The notes: a model not told the origin generated them from the letters alone. A DNA stretch of 64,000 bases from Chamaelirium japonicum (GCA_947650365.1 OX393554.1:35497137-35561136); one strand, 5' to 3'; counted from the stretch's first letter, positions 42,895 to 57,100 are shown. Numbers and translations are program-made.

Positions 42895-45150
42895 TTTGAT
42901 AGAATTTCCTGCAGATCCCGGATTGTGAATTCGAATTATGGATTATTATCCTAATGACCATAACAAAATCAGAAGAGCATATTTATAAAAGGGTCATTTC
43001 CAGTCTCGTAACTATAATTTCTCACAAACAAAATTTGGACAAGTGTTACGACGATTTAATCCTGCTTGATTTAGTAAGTTTGGTAGTTGATTAGAGTACA
43101 ATGTAGCAAATGATGCTATTTTTTATCTATATTGTTACTTATTCAAACCAGATAATGGAGAGCAAGGAGGTGAAGATTCTTTTGTGTTGAAAGGATTTAT
43201 AAACTGAAAAAAAAAAATAATTTCAACAACATATTGGAGGGCCCAATAGTGCTCATAACCAAGCATATCATGGGTATCAAAATTTAATAAAGCAAAAGAC
43301 ACATATTCAAACTTTTTTCTTAAAACAATTAGATAAAGCTCGATGGGAATATTGATATCGTTTAAACGCATCAGTTGATTGCATTCGATTTCTTTTGCGG
43401 CAAGGTTTGGCTTTCCACGAACATGATGAATCTAAGAACTCGAATAATTAAGAATTTTTTTTGAAACTTTTATAATTCCTTCCTGATCACAGTTAATATA
43501 TCAAAAATATCGTGTTGAAAAATGGTCCTAAAAATTTAAAAATAACTGCACTCGATATACAAAAAGATATTATTCATGTAGCAGCAACTGAAACTACAAA
43601 ACTTATCATCAACGAAGTTGGGGGTGTCTTATTTGCTATTTTGATTGATGAATTTCGTGATATATCTGTCAAAGAATAAATGGTTGTTGCTTTATGTTAT
43701 ATGGATAAGCGGGGGTCTGTAATCGAGCGTTTTGTAGGCATTGTACATGTGAATGAAACTACGACCGTATCACTCAAAGCAGCAATTAAAAATTTATTTT
43801 CCAAGCAATGATTGAGTATAGCGAAGTTGCGTGGACAAGGGTATGATGGAGTCAGTAATATGCAAGGTAAGTTCACTGGCCTGAAAGCACTTATCATGAA
43901 GGAGAATTAATCTGTATTTTTTGTTTGTTATTTTGAATATCAACTACTTACAATTGACACTTATCACTGTTGCAAAAAATCACATACAGTTTGTCTTAAT
44001 TTTCAATTTGATTTCTAATGTATCAAATATTATTAGAGTCTGATGCAAACGTCATGACATTCTTCAGAATAAGCAATTTGCTAAAGTTATCGAAGGGCTC
44101 CAGACTGGTGAACTTTCAAGCGGCCAATGCCTAAATCATGAGACTAACTTTAAAAAGGCTGGTGATACACATTGGGTTCATACTATGATACATTAATCAA
44201 TTTTATTGTTATATTTTCCTTTGTGATTGATGTGCTTAAGATCGTCATGGAAGATGGTTCAAACTCAGAACAAAGAGTTGAAGCATGTGCTTTATTAGAG
44301 TTAGTGCAATCATTTGATTTTATATTTAACTTACATTTGATGAAAAATATTTTGAAAATCACAAATGAATTATCAAAGATATTGCAGCGAAAAGAACAAG
44401 ATATTATTAATGTCATGGGCCTAGTTAAAGTATCGAAGCAACGACTACAAAGAATAAGAGATGATGGGTGTGATTATCTTCTGAATGATGTTTCTTCATT
44501 TTGTGCCAAAAAAATATCATTGTTCATAATATGGACGATATGTTCGTAGCTTGAGGACGATCACGATGTAAAGCTAAAAAATTCGTAAATCGACATCATT
44601 ATCATACTGAGTTATTCTATACTACCATTGATATATAGCTTTAAGAGCTTAACAACTATTTTAACGAGGTGAACACTAAATTACTACTTTGTGTGGCATG
44701 CCTAAATCCAAGCGATTCATTTGGTGTTTTCGATAAGCAAAAGTTGCTCCGTTTTGCTGAATTTTATCATGTCGAGTTTTCAGTAATAGATTTCAAAGTA
44801 CTGGACAATCAACTTAAGACTTCTATTATTGATGTGCGCTCAAATTCTGAGTTTTCGCAGTTAAAATAAATTGCCGAACTTGCTGAGAAGATGATTGAGA
44901 CGAAGAAAGACATATTATATCCACTAGTCTACCTGTTCGTGATACTTGTATTAATTCTACTGGATGCTACTGCTACAATTGAAAGAACATTTTTCGCTAT
45001 GAAGATTGTAAAGAACCGCCTACGCAATCGTATAAGAGATGAATGGATGAATGATTGATTGGTCTTATATATCGAAAGATATGTTTAATAGCATCGACAA
45101 TGAGGTGATCTTGCAACAGTTCCAAAATATGAAAACTCGCAAAGGATAGT
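42895..45150 (+). pseudogene. Ruined hAT transposase (DUF4371 plus hAT dimerisation)
   Basis: Scattered frames keep the family order. First comes a Y-P-x-D…RRAYL start (about 42935). Then YLFKPDNGEQGGEDSFVLKG and GPNSAHNQAY at about 43135-43270, and SVDCIRFLLRQGLAFHEHDE at about 43370. The RNase-H-like core with ILIDEFRDISVKE lies at about 43640-43680, and GQGYDGVSNMQGKF at 43830-43875. A long helical part runs 44172-44549. The hAT C-terminal stretch FAMKIVKNRLRNRI is followed by DEWMND at about 44995-45060. Many stops and shifts make it non-functional. It belongs to the MYM-type zinc-finger protein 1-like group common in plants. Confidence 0.85.
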
Positions 45151-45342
45151 TATAAAAATTCTTTTAGTGGAAACAACATTAGTTTATGTATTTTTTTACT
45201 TTATTTTTTTTTATATTTGGTTATTTCCATTGTCTAGTGAGTTTGAAAAATTTATTAATATTATTAGTCAACCATTGATTGATATCCTCTTTTGAACCCT
45301 GTCCACCGTTTACAAAATCTTGGCTCCACCCCTGTTTGGAAG

Positions 45343-47805
45343 AGTTTGGAATTAGGTCAACATAGTCGGCGTTATTACGGAAATAGCCCTGGATCCTGTT
45401 TCACGTAGGCTTGTTCTTCATGCAAAAAAGGTCGCGTTCCTTCGTAATTAAAGAGAAGACGGAGGGATAAGTTTGTACAGATTTTAGATGGTAATGTTTT
45501 TGTTCTGAGTGGGTTGACGTTTTCGCTATTGGAAGGAGCAGACATGCAATTTTTGCGATAAACGACTGTGTTGTATGGCTCACTTGTCGGGAGGGTGGAG
45601 AGGAATAATGGTATAGAGGTTTTTATCAAAATGACCCCCAACTCTCACGTATTGTTGGAAATAGACCCGGTTGTTTTTTGAATTATTTTTTTAGCATAAT
45701 TTATTTTAATTTCTAACTAAAGTACCCCAAAACTGAAAAAAATGTTTCACACCCAATTTTTCCAATGCCATCGATCAACGGACGCATTTCTCGTTCATCC
45801 TCAATGTTTATTGCCCATTAGATTTGGAAATTATTTTTTGAGTTTTTCGAATCCACTTTACCTTTTTGTTTTTAAAATTGAGTTATTTCCTCATATTTCG
45901 ACAAGCAACAACCGATTTCAAAGGGGAGTTGTCGCCATCTTCGCCCATTATTGATGTGTCGGAGATCAGGCATGCTGGGAGACCCCTCGATCCCGGTAAA
46001 AAAAGAGAGACAATAGAAGGAAACGAAATGGGAGACTACTTCGTTGCGTACAAGATCGAAGCACAAAGGTGGTCGGAACCCTCACAACCGCTTCCATGGA
46101 TGGACTCGTCTTTGTATTTATATTTCTTATTAGTGCTCGAAAGCAAGAAGTAGGATGGCTTTTTACAAAATTAGTATTTGAAAAAAAAATTCAAAACAAG
46201 GGCAACCTTCATCAATGTATTAAATTTGTTTTAACTCTATGGTTATTTTTACCTAAACACCCCAATAAATTATTTAAGCGCTAAACAAAATATCCTACAA
46301 AGTTTTCATTATTAGCTTCATATTTTCAAAACTAGCACAACCGTATGAGCTCCATCTCACTTGCTGAATTGGTATTGACTCGGCATCGCTTGGGCAACGA
46401 GCTGACTATTTTGCCCCTCATTCAAAATGTGAACAACATGTGATGAGCCTGTGCATTTTACTGATGCACCGACGTATTTCATTGAAGCTCAGTTTTAGTT
46501 GTACTCTTATCTTGAAATATGTGTTGACTCCCTGAAAATTCTTATTTATTATTGTTGCAGTGTGCCAAATATAGATTCACGCTACCCGTATGATGCATAC
46601 ACGATAGAGAATTGGATAAAGTCAAGAAGAAATATGAGTATAAGTGGGATACAACCAAAACCTCCAGCTTGCAACTGTCTGCTACTTTTAGATAATTTAT
46701 TCAAAAACTCTATCGGATTATGACTTACTCTTAATTCTTTACCATGACTGGCTTTCAATCCTTTACTGAGAAGAACCACGCCACCATATTCATGACCGCT
46801 ACGTTCTCACGAGCATCCAAGAGCTCGGGGGGAGCGTCACGCCGATGCCCCCTCGGATCCTTCAATCTTCCCCAGGACTCATCATTATTCTGTAAATGGT
46901 CTCGAACCCCTCCATAGACATCAAAAACGATTCCCATCGAGTTCCACCTTAACCCGAGCCACCCTTGCTCCCCTTAAATAGGAGACCAAGCGCACACCCA
47001 TGGGAGACCAAAACCCCAACAAAATTTCGACCAAAAACAACTCGATCTTGCTACCTAGCCTCGAGTCGGTCATGCGCACGATCTTGATATCGTGCGCACA
47101 ATCAACCTAGAGATTACTCGTAGACTTTTCTGCCGATTGACCGTGCACATGACCTGGACAGGTTGTGCACACGACCTGCCTCCAGGTTGCACACATTCGT
47201 TTGATAGACCACCTCACCTTCCCTTTAGGTGCATGTAGGTTTCAGGGGCTTCTCACCACTGGCATAAATTATAGTAACAAAATCTTGCAAAGCCTCAAGG
47301 TGCCTCCACAAATTGTACTACCCTCGGACATTCAAAGATTGAACGATGAAAATCCTTATCTTGTAACTCGCACCGATCACACATTGGAATAACATCGATC
47401 CCTTTATATTTTAAGAGCACCTATGTAGGAATTTTCCCCTGTAACATCCTATGGACGAAAGTCATGTGCTATTGTAGGAACCTTAAACTTTCAGAACCGT
47501 TTCCAATGAAAAGAGCAAACTGGGATACTAATTCATACGCCAGTTACCGTCCGTATTAAGTAACTCGTTCGCTGGTGAAATCATATTTCTGTCATCCATG
47601 TCGATTTTTGTCAAGAAATAGTTAAAAGGAACATTCATTAACCACATAATGTACCATATATTTTTGGGGTAATGGGTGTTAGGTCCTAGGCAACAAATCG
47701 ATTTGACTAAAAGGATAATTTTGTTTGTTTATTTACAATAAGTCCACCAAACCAAAGTAGGTGAAAAGCTGATTCTTTCCTATCTTTTCAATACTTCAAG
47801 GATCC
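45343..47805. other. Intergenic, no gene recognised
   Basis: Should include the ancestral upstream region of the SCPL gene right of the hAT insertion. Short open frames (45742-45954, 45866-46153, 46499-46723) have no known domain or splice context. Confidence 0.5.
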
Positions 47806-47807
47806 TT

Positions 47808-48225
47808 GTGCCCATCCCTCCTCATCTTGTTGGAATCCCTTCGCCCCCAGCCCCTCACACCTCACATCTTCCTTTTTCTCTCCCTCCTTACTCAACGGAA
47901 CTGGCTCAAACACCGCCTACTTGTTGGAACCCCGGCCTCCTCCCACTTTTCATTTTGCTAGAACCCCTTCTCTCACTCGCCGGAACCTCCTCCAACCCCA
48001 CCTCCCACTCGTCGGAACCCCTTCCGCCCCACCTTCGTCCCTCACCCATTGCTATTCTTTTTCCTCTCCCTCATCACTTGCTGGAACCTCCTCCTCCCAC
48101 TCGTCGGAACCCATTCAGCACCACAATCCTTCACACAATGTCTCTTCCTTTTCCTCTCTCTCGTCACTCGTCGACACCCCCTCCAACCCCTCCTCCCAAT
48201 CACCGGAGCCCCCTTTGCCCCCACA
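47808..48225 (+). repeat. C-rich degenerate repeat
   Basis: Words like CACTCGTCGGAACCCC and CTTGCTGGAACC recur with drift about 10 times with CCTCCTCC spacers. Frames at 47808-48242 and 47921-48265 are Pro/Ser/Leu-rich by composition and are not taken as genes. Confidence 0.6.
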
Positions 48226-48231
48226 TACGTC

Positions 48232-48680
48232 CCTTATTGTAGTTACTATAGTGAAATCACTGTAGCACTGAGTACCATTGGCATATTTGAGTACAATTTG
48301 AAATCACTGTAGCAACCATGGTGAATTACTATAGTTAGTACAGTAAAATTACTGTAGCAGCTATAGTGATTTATCATGGCACTCAAATATACAAAATGAT
48401 ACTCAGAAAATTGAGTCGTAATTGCAAATGCTACTCAGAAAATTGAGTATTATTTCATATATTTGAGTATCATTTTAAATCATTGTAGCAGCTATATGAA
48501 AATTATCATATGTGACTGCTACAGTGATTTGAAATGATACTAAAAAAAAATCAATGATACTCATAGCTACAGTGATTCTGTAGCAGCCATGACGAAATCC
48601 CTGTTGCAGCTACAATGATTTTACTGTAGCAACTACAGTGAAATCACTATAGCAGCTATAGTGATTCCGTTATTGGTGTC
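48232..48680. repeat. Palindromic CTACAGTGATTTCACTGTAG cluster
   Basis: Many copies and half-copies of ACTGTAGC(A/T)GCTACAGTGATTT in both orientations, with AAATCACTGTAGCA. It can form many alternative hairpins. The same word family is in MYBS3 intron 2 at 60788-60862. Confidence 0.75.
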
Positions 48681-49440
48681 GAAATTATGAGGGAGCAGTA
48701 TTTTTGATTAACGTAGTGGTGATTTTATAAAATATGACAATTTTTCTGGGCATGTCTTTTCTTCAGCCGCTGGACTTAATATAATTTGATCTTTTTATTT
48801 GGATCTATAACATGAGAACCTTTTTGTCAGGACCTACACTTAACGAAATCTTGTCATGGGGACCTATCACTAAGTAATCCCATAATTTTTCCCTAAACTC
48901 CATAAAAATCAACTCTTAAACATGATGTTCAATAATCCATGCACCCACATTAATTACCCTCCAATTTCATTCAGGGGGCGGGGGCGTGATTAATAATGAG
49001 CCGTATATACTCCGGGTTGGGATCTCTGTCCAAGATTCCATTCATGGGTTTTATTATTCGTTTAGCCACTTATAGAAAGAAATATTCGCCGAATTATTCA
49101 CCTTACTCAATTGGAAAACGTAATCGGATCAGCGCGAGGATAATCCCGTCCGTCCGTTGATGCCTTGCCCCGGAAGGTGGATAAATCCCACGAGTCTCGA
49201 ACACGTGTACGGCTGGCGATGATCCTTCGTCTTCCCAAAGGCATCCCCTTTTCCTCCGTGGCTCCAACGTCCCTTATCTGTCTATCCTTTTTTGATATTA
49301 GATCCCTTCGTCGTTCCTTCCATACATCGATCGCCCCCCCTGTCGCCCGCCGCCCAAAACCCCCTATTTATCCTCCACCGCCGCCGGACGATGAGCCGAT
49401 CGGGGTGGCGATCGTGAGGGGACGGCGGAGGGGGGGGGAG
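48681..49440 (+). other. Upstream region and 5' leader of the MYBS3-like gene
   Basis: Contains no separate gene. The frame of the MYB gene is open upstream to an ATG at 49165, but the family start is the MMRRCSHC methionine at 49441. The GC-rich leader (49330-49440) is typical of monocot 5' leaders. Confidence 0.5.
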
Positions 49441-52400
49441 ATGATGAGGCGGTGCTCGCACTGCAACAACAACGGGCACAATTCGCGCACGTGCCCGAAC
49501 CGTGGGGTGAGGCTCTTCGGGGTGCGGCTGACCGATGGGCCGATCAGGAAGAGCGCCAGCATGGGGAACCTCACCCACTACGCCGGATCCACCGGCGGCG
49601 CGTCCCCAGCCGACGGCCACGACCACGGGGGCCCGGCGGGGCCCGGCGGTGACGGCTACGCCTCCGAGGACTTCGCTCAGGGCCACTCCTCCAGCTGCCG
49701 CGAGCGCAAGAAAGGTCTGGCTCGGTTCATCTGCTCTTTGTTAAATCAAAGTCTCTTTGACCGTTTGACAGATGAAAATTCTTGTTTTTTGTTTTTGTTT
49801 TTGTTTTAAATTTTCGGATTTAATTATTTGGATTCTATAAATGATTAATCCATGCATGCTCATGCTATCAAGAAAATTCAATTATTTGTGTATCTTGGCA
49901 TGGTTGGTGCTCCGGTCGATCGGACGTGATATCGATTTGAATGCTGTATCTTGATATTAATAGATTTTGAGGTGCTTTTCGTATGCTGTTTCTTCTTTGT
50001 TAATATTTGGATTATTAGACTAAATTTAGTGAGAGAATTTCTAATTTGTTAATTTATCCTTGTCACATTGTAATCCTATTTTAAATTTCCATTTTTTTTT
50101 TTGGAGTCGTTCCGTTACTCGTACTTATATTTATTCGCTTTGAGGTTTCCCCCTTTGTAAGTTTCTTTTGAGCACCCTAATCTCGTATCAACACCGGATC
50201 TTCGGTTTGTCAGGTTATGGTATGCCCATTTTGGACCTTCGATTTCGAGAGGTGTGTACATTTTGTAGGCATACGGACAAATGTCGTGGATGCTTTTTCA
50301 ACCCGAAGGAAATTTGTCAGAGAAAGTTGATTTAGAACAGCACCCATTGGAGAATTATCAATATATTTGGGAGGCAACTAGTCGAGAGATTATCTTGGAC
50401 GTGTTGTGTACCTTGCCATTTCGAGAGATGTATGCATTTTGTCGTTATCGAGCATTGGTGTGCTATGCCACATGCATGATGCTCTACTTTTATAGTGACA
50501 TGAACACATTTTCCGCACCAGAAGTTTGTACCTTGCTATTGATTGTCACCATTGCAAGTCAATTCAGCTTCATTTCTAGGTATCTAGCTGAGATGAGGAA
50601 ATGATAAGATTTAGGATGAATGGATGATAGAAGGAATTATATTAGGATACTCTGAAGCATATTGTCCTTGGAATATTGGAAGTTGTAACATTTATCATCT
50701 GAACTATTTACTCGTTTGCACTCATTATGCTCTTTACCCATCATGCCTCAGATAACCATCACTCCCATCCCTCTTCTCCTAATCCTTTGCTTGCTTTCTG
50801 ACTATCATGAAACCCCCAACCTAGGACCTTGACTGCAAGGTCTTAGCCAAAGCTCCTTCCTTTGTCGACAACTATACTTCTCAATGGAGAGTTATTTGAG
50901 TTGTTGGATAATGCTATGAAGGAGCTCCTGGTCTATTTCCTTATTCCAACACCTCTCCTACAGTAACCAGAATCCCATGATTGCTATTGTGATAGTAAAT
51001 GGTGCATATGGTATTTTGCAGTGTCTTCTATTCCGACATTGGGGGTTCATCCTAGTTTCCAATATTACTACTGACTAGGACATCTTGTAGGAGTGCTATT
51101 TATATCCTTCGTTCAAATCTTCTCCTAAACCCTCCTCTCAAAGACATTGGTAGATGATGATAAGATAGTTGGATCTTCTTGTACGTGCTACATGGCAGAG
51201 ATGCTTGCTCACAGGAATCATTAGGATCCAACTTCAATCGATTTGGCTTTGTACTATAATCGGTGATATAAATTCCATGCAATTATCGAGTTTCTCCATG
51301 GAGAAAGCTCAAGGAATAACTGTAACTTGAAGGGAAATGTCTAGGAAATTCAGAATTGTTTAGTGCCAAGTTAGATCCGACTTCACATCATTTACACTCG
51401 TAATCCTTAATGTCCACCACATGCTCATCTGATTCGAGGACTATCATGAAAATCACCACAACCCCGCCTCGGCACTATCTTGATAGCGGAGTAGTATTGG
51501 TTTGTTTTCTCGCTTCCTACATTGAGATCTGTGTAGGATGATTTGGTGCCACAAAGAAGCCAACTGATCACACATCATGACCGCCACAGGTGGTTAATAT
51601 AGTGCCTAAGCATCGCACATGTTGCCAGTGTAGTTACAGTGCATTAATTCATTTGTAACTTTTTCATTAAGCATCTCTTAAAACCATTTTACCTCTATGG
51701 CCAGCATATGGTTCAACCATGATCATCCAATGACCAATCAATGCTGCCTACTTTATGTGCAAAGACTCCATTCTTAGCGCTAGCTCAATGAATTTCCATC
51801 ATTTATTATCTTTATAGTTTCAACCAGTTCTCCATCTACGAATCGGACATAATGGATTAAGGATAGAATATCCCTACCTGCATATCACTTCATATTCAGA
51901 AAGCAAAGCCAAACATTTGTTATTAAATCACAACTAAATCTTATGACCATTGTTTGATCTTATCTCCTCTATATCTAGAGTAGAAAAGCCCTAATTATAT
52001 TCAATTACATAGTTTTCATCCAGTATTTTGTGCTAATATATGCAAAATACATATCTGACAAGAGATCATATTTGATTTTCCAGTTAAGAAAAAGAAAATT
52101 AGCTAATAGCCTATTTTATATTCTTAATAAGATAAATTGATGCACAAAATCATATTCTCATAAGACTATATTGCTGAGTGGTGTTCTTTCCCAAAGATGG
52201 TGATAGAACAATTAATTTGTATTTTGAAACCTTCATAAAGATTATGAAATGAGTTTCCCTTAAAAGACATATTGGCCTAGAGGCAGATCTTCCTACCAAT
52301 CCTACATACTAAGGTGTGATAGTTGAGTATGGCTGACCCTAAGAATATTTTACTGACCATTTAAGAAATTCATGATTTTGGTTGACTAGATTTGCTCAGC

Positions 52401-54109
52401 TTTACACAAATCTTCTTTCCTAATAATATTTAGGAAGTGGAAGTTAGTTTTTGCTCAGCGTTTCACAAATCTTCTTTCCTAATATGCAAAACTGATTTCC
52501 CAAAGTTTTATAGTTCCATGCAATAAGATAAAACCTAAGGTGAGGAATAAAATCATTTTTTCACGAGTTCAACATTTCTTGGAAAGATGCTATTAAGGCG
52601 ATACATTTGATGTTTTTTTTGAGTAAAAGGTGGTTACAGTTGCATGTCAAATTGTTGATTATGCCCTCATTATGCATGAATCCTTATTTTCCTGGATTGC
52701 ATCAAAGATTAAGTTACTTGCAAAAGTTGACAATAAGAAAGCATGTTATTATTTGGATTGGGGTCTTATTGGTTTCCTTTTGGATAGATGTGTTTTGGAT
52801 GAAGTTGGAGCTAGTAGATTTGTGATTCACTTAATATTTTTGTTTATTTGCTTCCATTACTTGGCTTTTTAAAAGTACAATGTGTATTTTGTATCCTCCT
52901 TCCTGTTATAATTGAGTGTCAAGTGTTGGGATAAAAGGTGAATAGGGTTGTGGATTACTAGTTTCTGAGTGGTACATATAGAAAGGTACACTAATCCCTT
53001 GAAAAATACAGTAGTTGGTATATGCCATGCTTGTGTTTTGTTGATTTAATAGTATATAATCGGATGAAGAGTTCACATTTGACGGGGAAGACCTCGGTGA
53101 GGAAGGGAGATTTTGAGTATATATTGGTTGGCTGGGTTCAGGTGTATAAGTAATTTTCTGCATGTCGATCAGCAACTACGCTTGACCCACAACTACGCTT
53201 GACCCGCAACTACGCTATACCTTAACCCACACTAGCACCCGACATGCAACTCATAATCGAGTCGTATTCTGTTGTATACCACTGTATCAATACATATCCA
53301 TAGTATATCCCCATGTATCAGAATGCATATTTTATATTTAGGATACATTTAAAATCTATCTGATCGTATCCCTGCGTATTAATGCATATCAGATGCCTCT
53401 AAAACATATCAGATACGTATCCTGGAGTATTTGAGTATTTGATACACAGGGGATCTTGAAGTATCCATGCTTCATAGATTACAACTATTGATTAACTTGT
53501 TTGTGCTCATGTACGTCTGATTTTTTTTTCCAGATGTGATACCTCTTTTTTCAAAAGATTTGAGCATTACTATCTAATATATAGTAGATCAAATGCAACC
53601 GAGGTTGTAGTTAGTAGTTACGTTAATCGACAACAAATTAAATGATCCCATAGGCTATGAAGCACCGACACTCTCGGGACCTCAACGTGTCCGTGTCCGA
53701 CACGTGTTGGACACCAACACTCGTCCGACACTCTCTGACACGTGTCGGACACACCAAATAACGTGTCTTCTATGAAGAAAGGTTGTCCGACACGTGTTGG
53801 AGCGTGTCGGATGCGTGTTGGATATTACCAGAGAGGTTTTTTTTCTCATTTGAAGATGTTGGGGTTCTTGAGATTGCGAATCTTTTCATCAATGAGCCGG
53901 ATATGGAGGCCGTGGTCTTCACGTTGATGGTGATGATGTGGTAACACTTGACGTTGGCCTTGATGGATGATGATTTTATGCGTGTTCTATTTGTTTTTTT
54001 GTGTTTTAAAAGTTTGAAACTATACAGTTGAATCATTTATGATGTTTGTTGGAGACTTTTTTAGTTAACTATTAGCATTAGGTTTGATTATAAATCATAA
54101 TATATGACT

Positions 54110-54189
<80 letters not shown>

Positions 54190-57100
54190 CGGTGTGTCCC
54201 CTAACGTGTCCGTGTCCTGGTTTTTTGAAAAATATCGTGTCGTCGTGTCCGTGTCGTGTCGTGTCCGTGTCCGTGCTTCTTAGCCCATAGGTTCTTGATG
54301 CTGCTTATTCTGGCACAACCTGGAAGGGCATTATTACATGTTTGTTGAGGTTTTGGTTTGTTTTGTGGGAGGAACAATGAGGTCAACACCATGGTTTCAA
54401 AACTTGGTCGATACCGAGTCATATCGACGGGTTCGACTAGATTTTCTATTGGCGAACCAAGTCACCGACTGATACCAATACTTGGTCCGTATTAGTCGAT
54501 ACTGAGTCGTATCGGTTTGTATTGGCCAATTCAACCCGGTATCGACCAATACGACAGAGTCTTGTCTACTGGTACCATCAAGTTCTTTTTTTTTTTTTGC
54601 AGAAATATAGAAACCGGTATCAGCCCGTACCAATGTTTAAAAAGGCGAAAGGCATACCGAGGCGTTTTTCCACTGGAGAGGCGAGGCGTAAGCCTCAAGG
54701 CGCACTGAGGCATAAGCCTCAAATTTTTTCCAGGCGTTTTGGTAAATAAAAGTTTAAAAAAGAAAAAAATCAGAATAAATACTATTATTGAATGTGTAAT
54801 AATAATTGAACTAGATATGCCGCATATGCATAATAAATCACAATGTATTATAAATATCTTATATGACACGATTGAAGGCTCCATCGAGCAATCTAACAAC
54901 AAAATAGAAAGTCAAATTGCTCAAACATGCTTAATTCTTTAATATTCAAGATAATAATTAAAATAGCAACTAACCAGTAATAACAAACAATAAAATACGA
55001 ATATACGACAAACATTGTCAAGATTAAAAAAAAAAAAAACAAAGATACAAATGCAAAGAAAAAATCATATAAAAACCTAGTAGAAGATACAAGATCATGA
55101 TCCATACCTCTAAACTTGAAACAAATCTTTATCTCTCACAGTCTCACTTGTAGTTGGTAAACAATCCACAAAGAAGAAGAATACAACTTCGAAATCAAAA
55201 TCAGAAAATAAACGCACTAAATCTTGATTTTGGATTTTTAGAGACAAGGGGGTTTCAAAACCTAAAGAGATCTAAAAGGATTTAGGAGGTTTCAATGGGT
55301 GAAAAAATGGTCCATAAGGACGATTTACATATCAATCCCTTAGTGACCCCCCACACCAAACATTGGTTTTAACCCCTCCACGCCCTATGTTTCACGTTGG
55401 TCCAAGAGGTGTACGCCTTGAATGCCTTAAGGCGTGCCTCAAATAAAGGCGTAAGCCTCTTGATGCAGAGGCGTACGTCTTGAATGCCTTAAGGCGTGCC
55501 TCAAATAAAGGCGTACGCCTCTTGATGCAGAGGTGTGGACTTTTTATATGTGGCTGCTGAGGCGTAAGCCTCGAGGCAGCACAGGACCGCCTCACCTTGA
55601 GGCGGGCCTCGAGGCGTAAGCCTCGAACGCCTTTTTAAACATTGGCCCGTACCAACCAATACTGAGTCAACTTGATCGAGTTGACTAGTTTGGTCCGGGC
55701 CGATACCTGGTTTTTAAACCTTCGTCAACATGAGGCATGTTTGCGACGTAAAGTGAGTAGCAATTTGCACAAAGTAAAGATTAGTCTGTCAGGATCTCTA
55801 GAGTTAGAAAGAAGAGCTTGAGATGCTTGAAGATATAATCTAACAAAAATCTTCCAATATTCGTATTAGATATAGATATTAATTTGATGGGTTCACCTCC
55901 ATTCTTTATCAATAGTTTTAAGGATCATACCAAAAAGGATGCATTTCAAATGATCATATCAATTGTTGTGATATCTCATAATTCTCGAAACTTTTGAAGA
56001 TCAAGGTTGAAGATTGACATTGTCGGAATCTCAAGTGTGATCAACACAATAGGAGCGAGTTCGTGTGATGTGAATTCGTACTTAAGATGGGAATGAATGG
56101 TTTTTGTTAGTTTTTTTCAGGATTCAGATGCAGTTATTATCTTGTTAATTTGCTCCTAGAATGCTATGTTAAATGAGTTGGGTTATCCATTTTCTTTGGA
56201 GGCATTACTTGCTTTATATTTACCCATTTAGATATGTAGTTTGTTTGTTGTTGACTTTGAGCCTACTGACCTATCTTATAGGATTTTGCTATTTCTGTTA
56301 GTTGATTATCTATAATACACCTACATCATATCTTTTACAATTCTCAGCACTCTGGGACGTTAGTAGGGCTCATGAAAGGAGAACCTTGCCATCAACTACT
56401 GGACTTTGATTGTTTTTTATTATTATTTATAGTTAGGTTAAAGCTTGATCAGGGTTACAAATAAGGTGACCGTTTCATTTTCTATTTTTTTCGGTGGTGG
56501 GACGTACATTACTTGAAAAAAGATATGTTTAAGATTTGTTAAGCGATTGAGAAAATAAGTTTTCTGAATAAATGGATCGTGTTACAACTTACAATGCAGT
56601 GATTCCATTTACAACTTAGCATTGTTTGAGAGAAGTAATGCTGAGTCTCATTTTTTGATTCCTTTTTTTTTTCCCTTTCTTTTCTCTGGTTTAAATTTAT
56701 CTTAGATGTGAGGCCCTTTATCGAAATCAAATTTTATAACATTCTTGTCTTACCAAAAGTATATATGAACATTTGAGTGCGATGTTTTTAAGAGTAGAAA
56801 TAAGGATGGAAACTTCAAACTTGGATTTTGTTCTTTAATTTTTTTTGGGGATTTTATCGAGGTGCGTGATCACCAAAAAAGACCTATATGGAACAACCTA
56901 TAGGCGATCTCGAAGGTACTGATTTTGATTAGTTGATTGAAAGTGAATTTTCTTGCCCCTTGGCGTTTTCTCTATTGGGTATTTTCTTTCACCTTGGTGT
57001 TTTATCCACAAACCACTTGAAAAGTAGTACGACGCTTTGGCCAAGTGATGTTTGAGGCTTGGCTTCGAGGCGCAAAATAGTTTTGACTTTTGAGGACAAT

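Larger units (their letters stand above)
39516..45342 (+). mobile_element. 5.8-kb hAT transposon directly upstream of the SCPL start
   Basis: The element runs from 39524 to 45334. It begins CAGGGGCGGAGCGACG and ends with the inverse of CAGGGGTGGAGCCAAG. Target duplication TTTGGAAG is at 39516-39523 and 45335-45342. The interior carries a ruined DUF4371/hAT-dimerisation transposase (42.9-45.15 kb, plus strand) and LINE sequence at about 39.85-42.03 kb. It is inserted about 110 bp upstream of the SCPL start codon on the opposite strand, so upstream control sequence of that gene is now 5.8 kb away. Confidence 0.93.

Noticed and set aside
47808..48265. 144- and 114-aa Pro-rich frames
   Set aside because: Produced by the C-rich CACTCGTCGGAACCCC repeat; two frames are open over the same DNA.
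49165..49440. In-frame N-terminal extension of the MYBS3-like gene
   Set aside because: Family proteins start right before the CCHC knuckle (M-x-RRCSHC); the extension is Arg/Pro-rich leader sequence.
50281..50604. 107-aa frame in MYBS3 intron 1
   Set aside because: No recognisable domain, and part of it is an internal repeat of nearby DNA; too little to call a gene.
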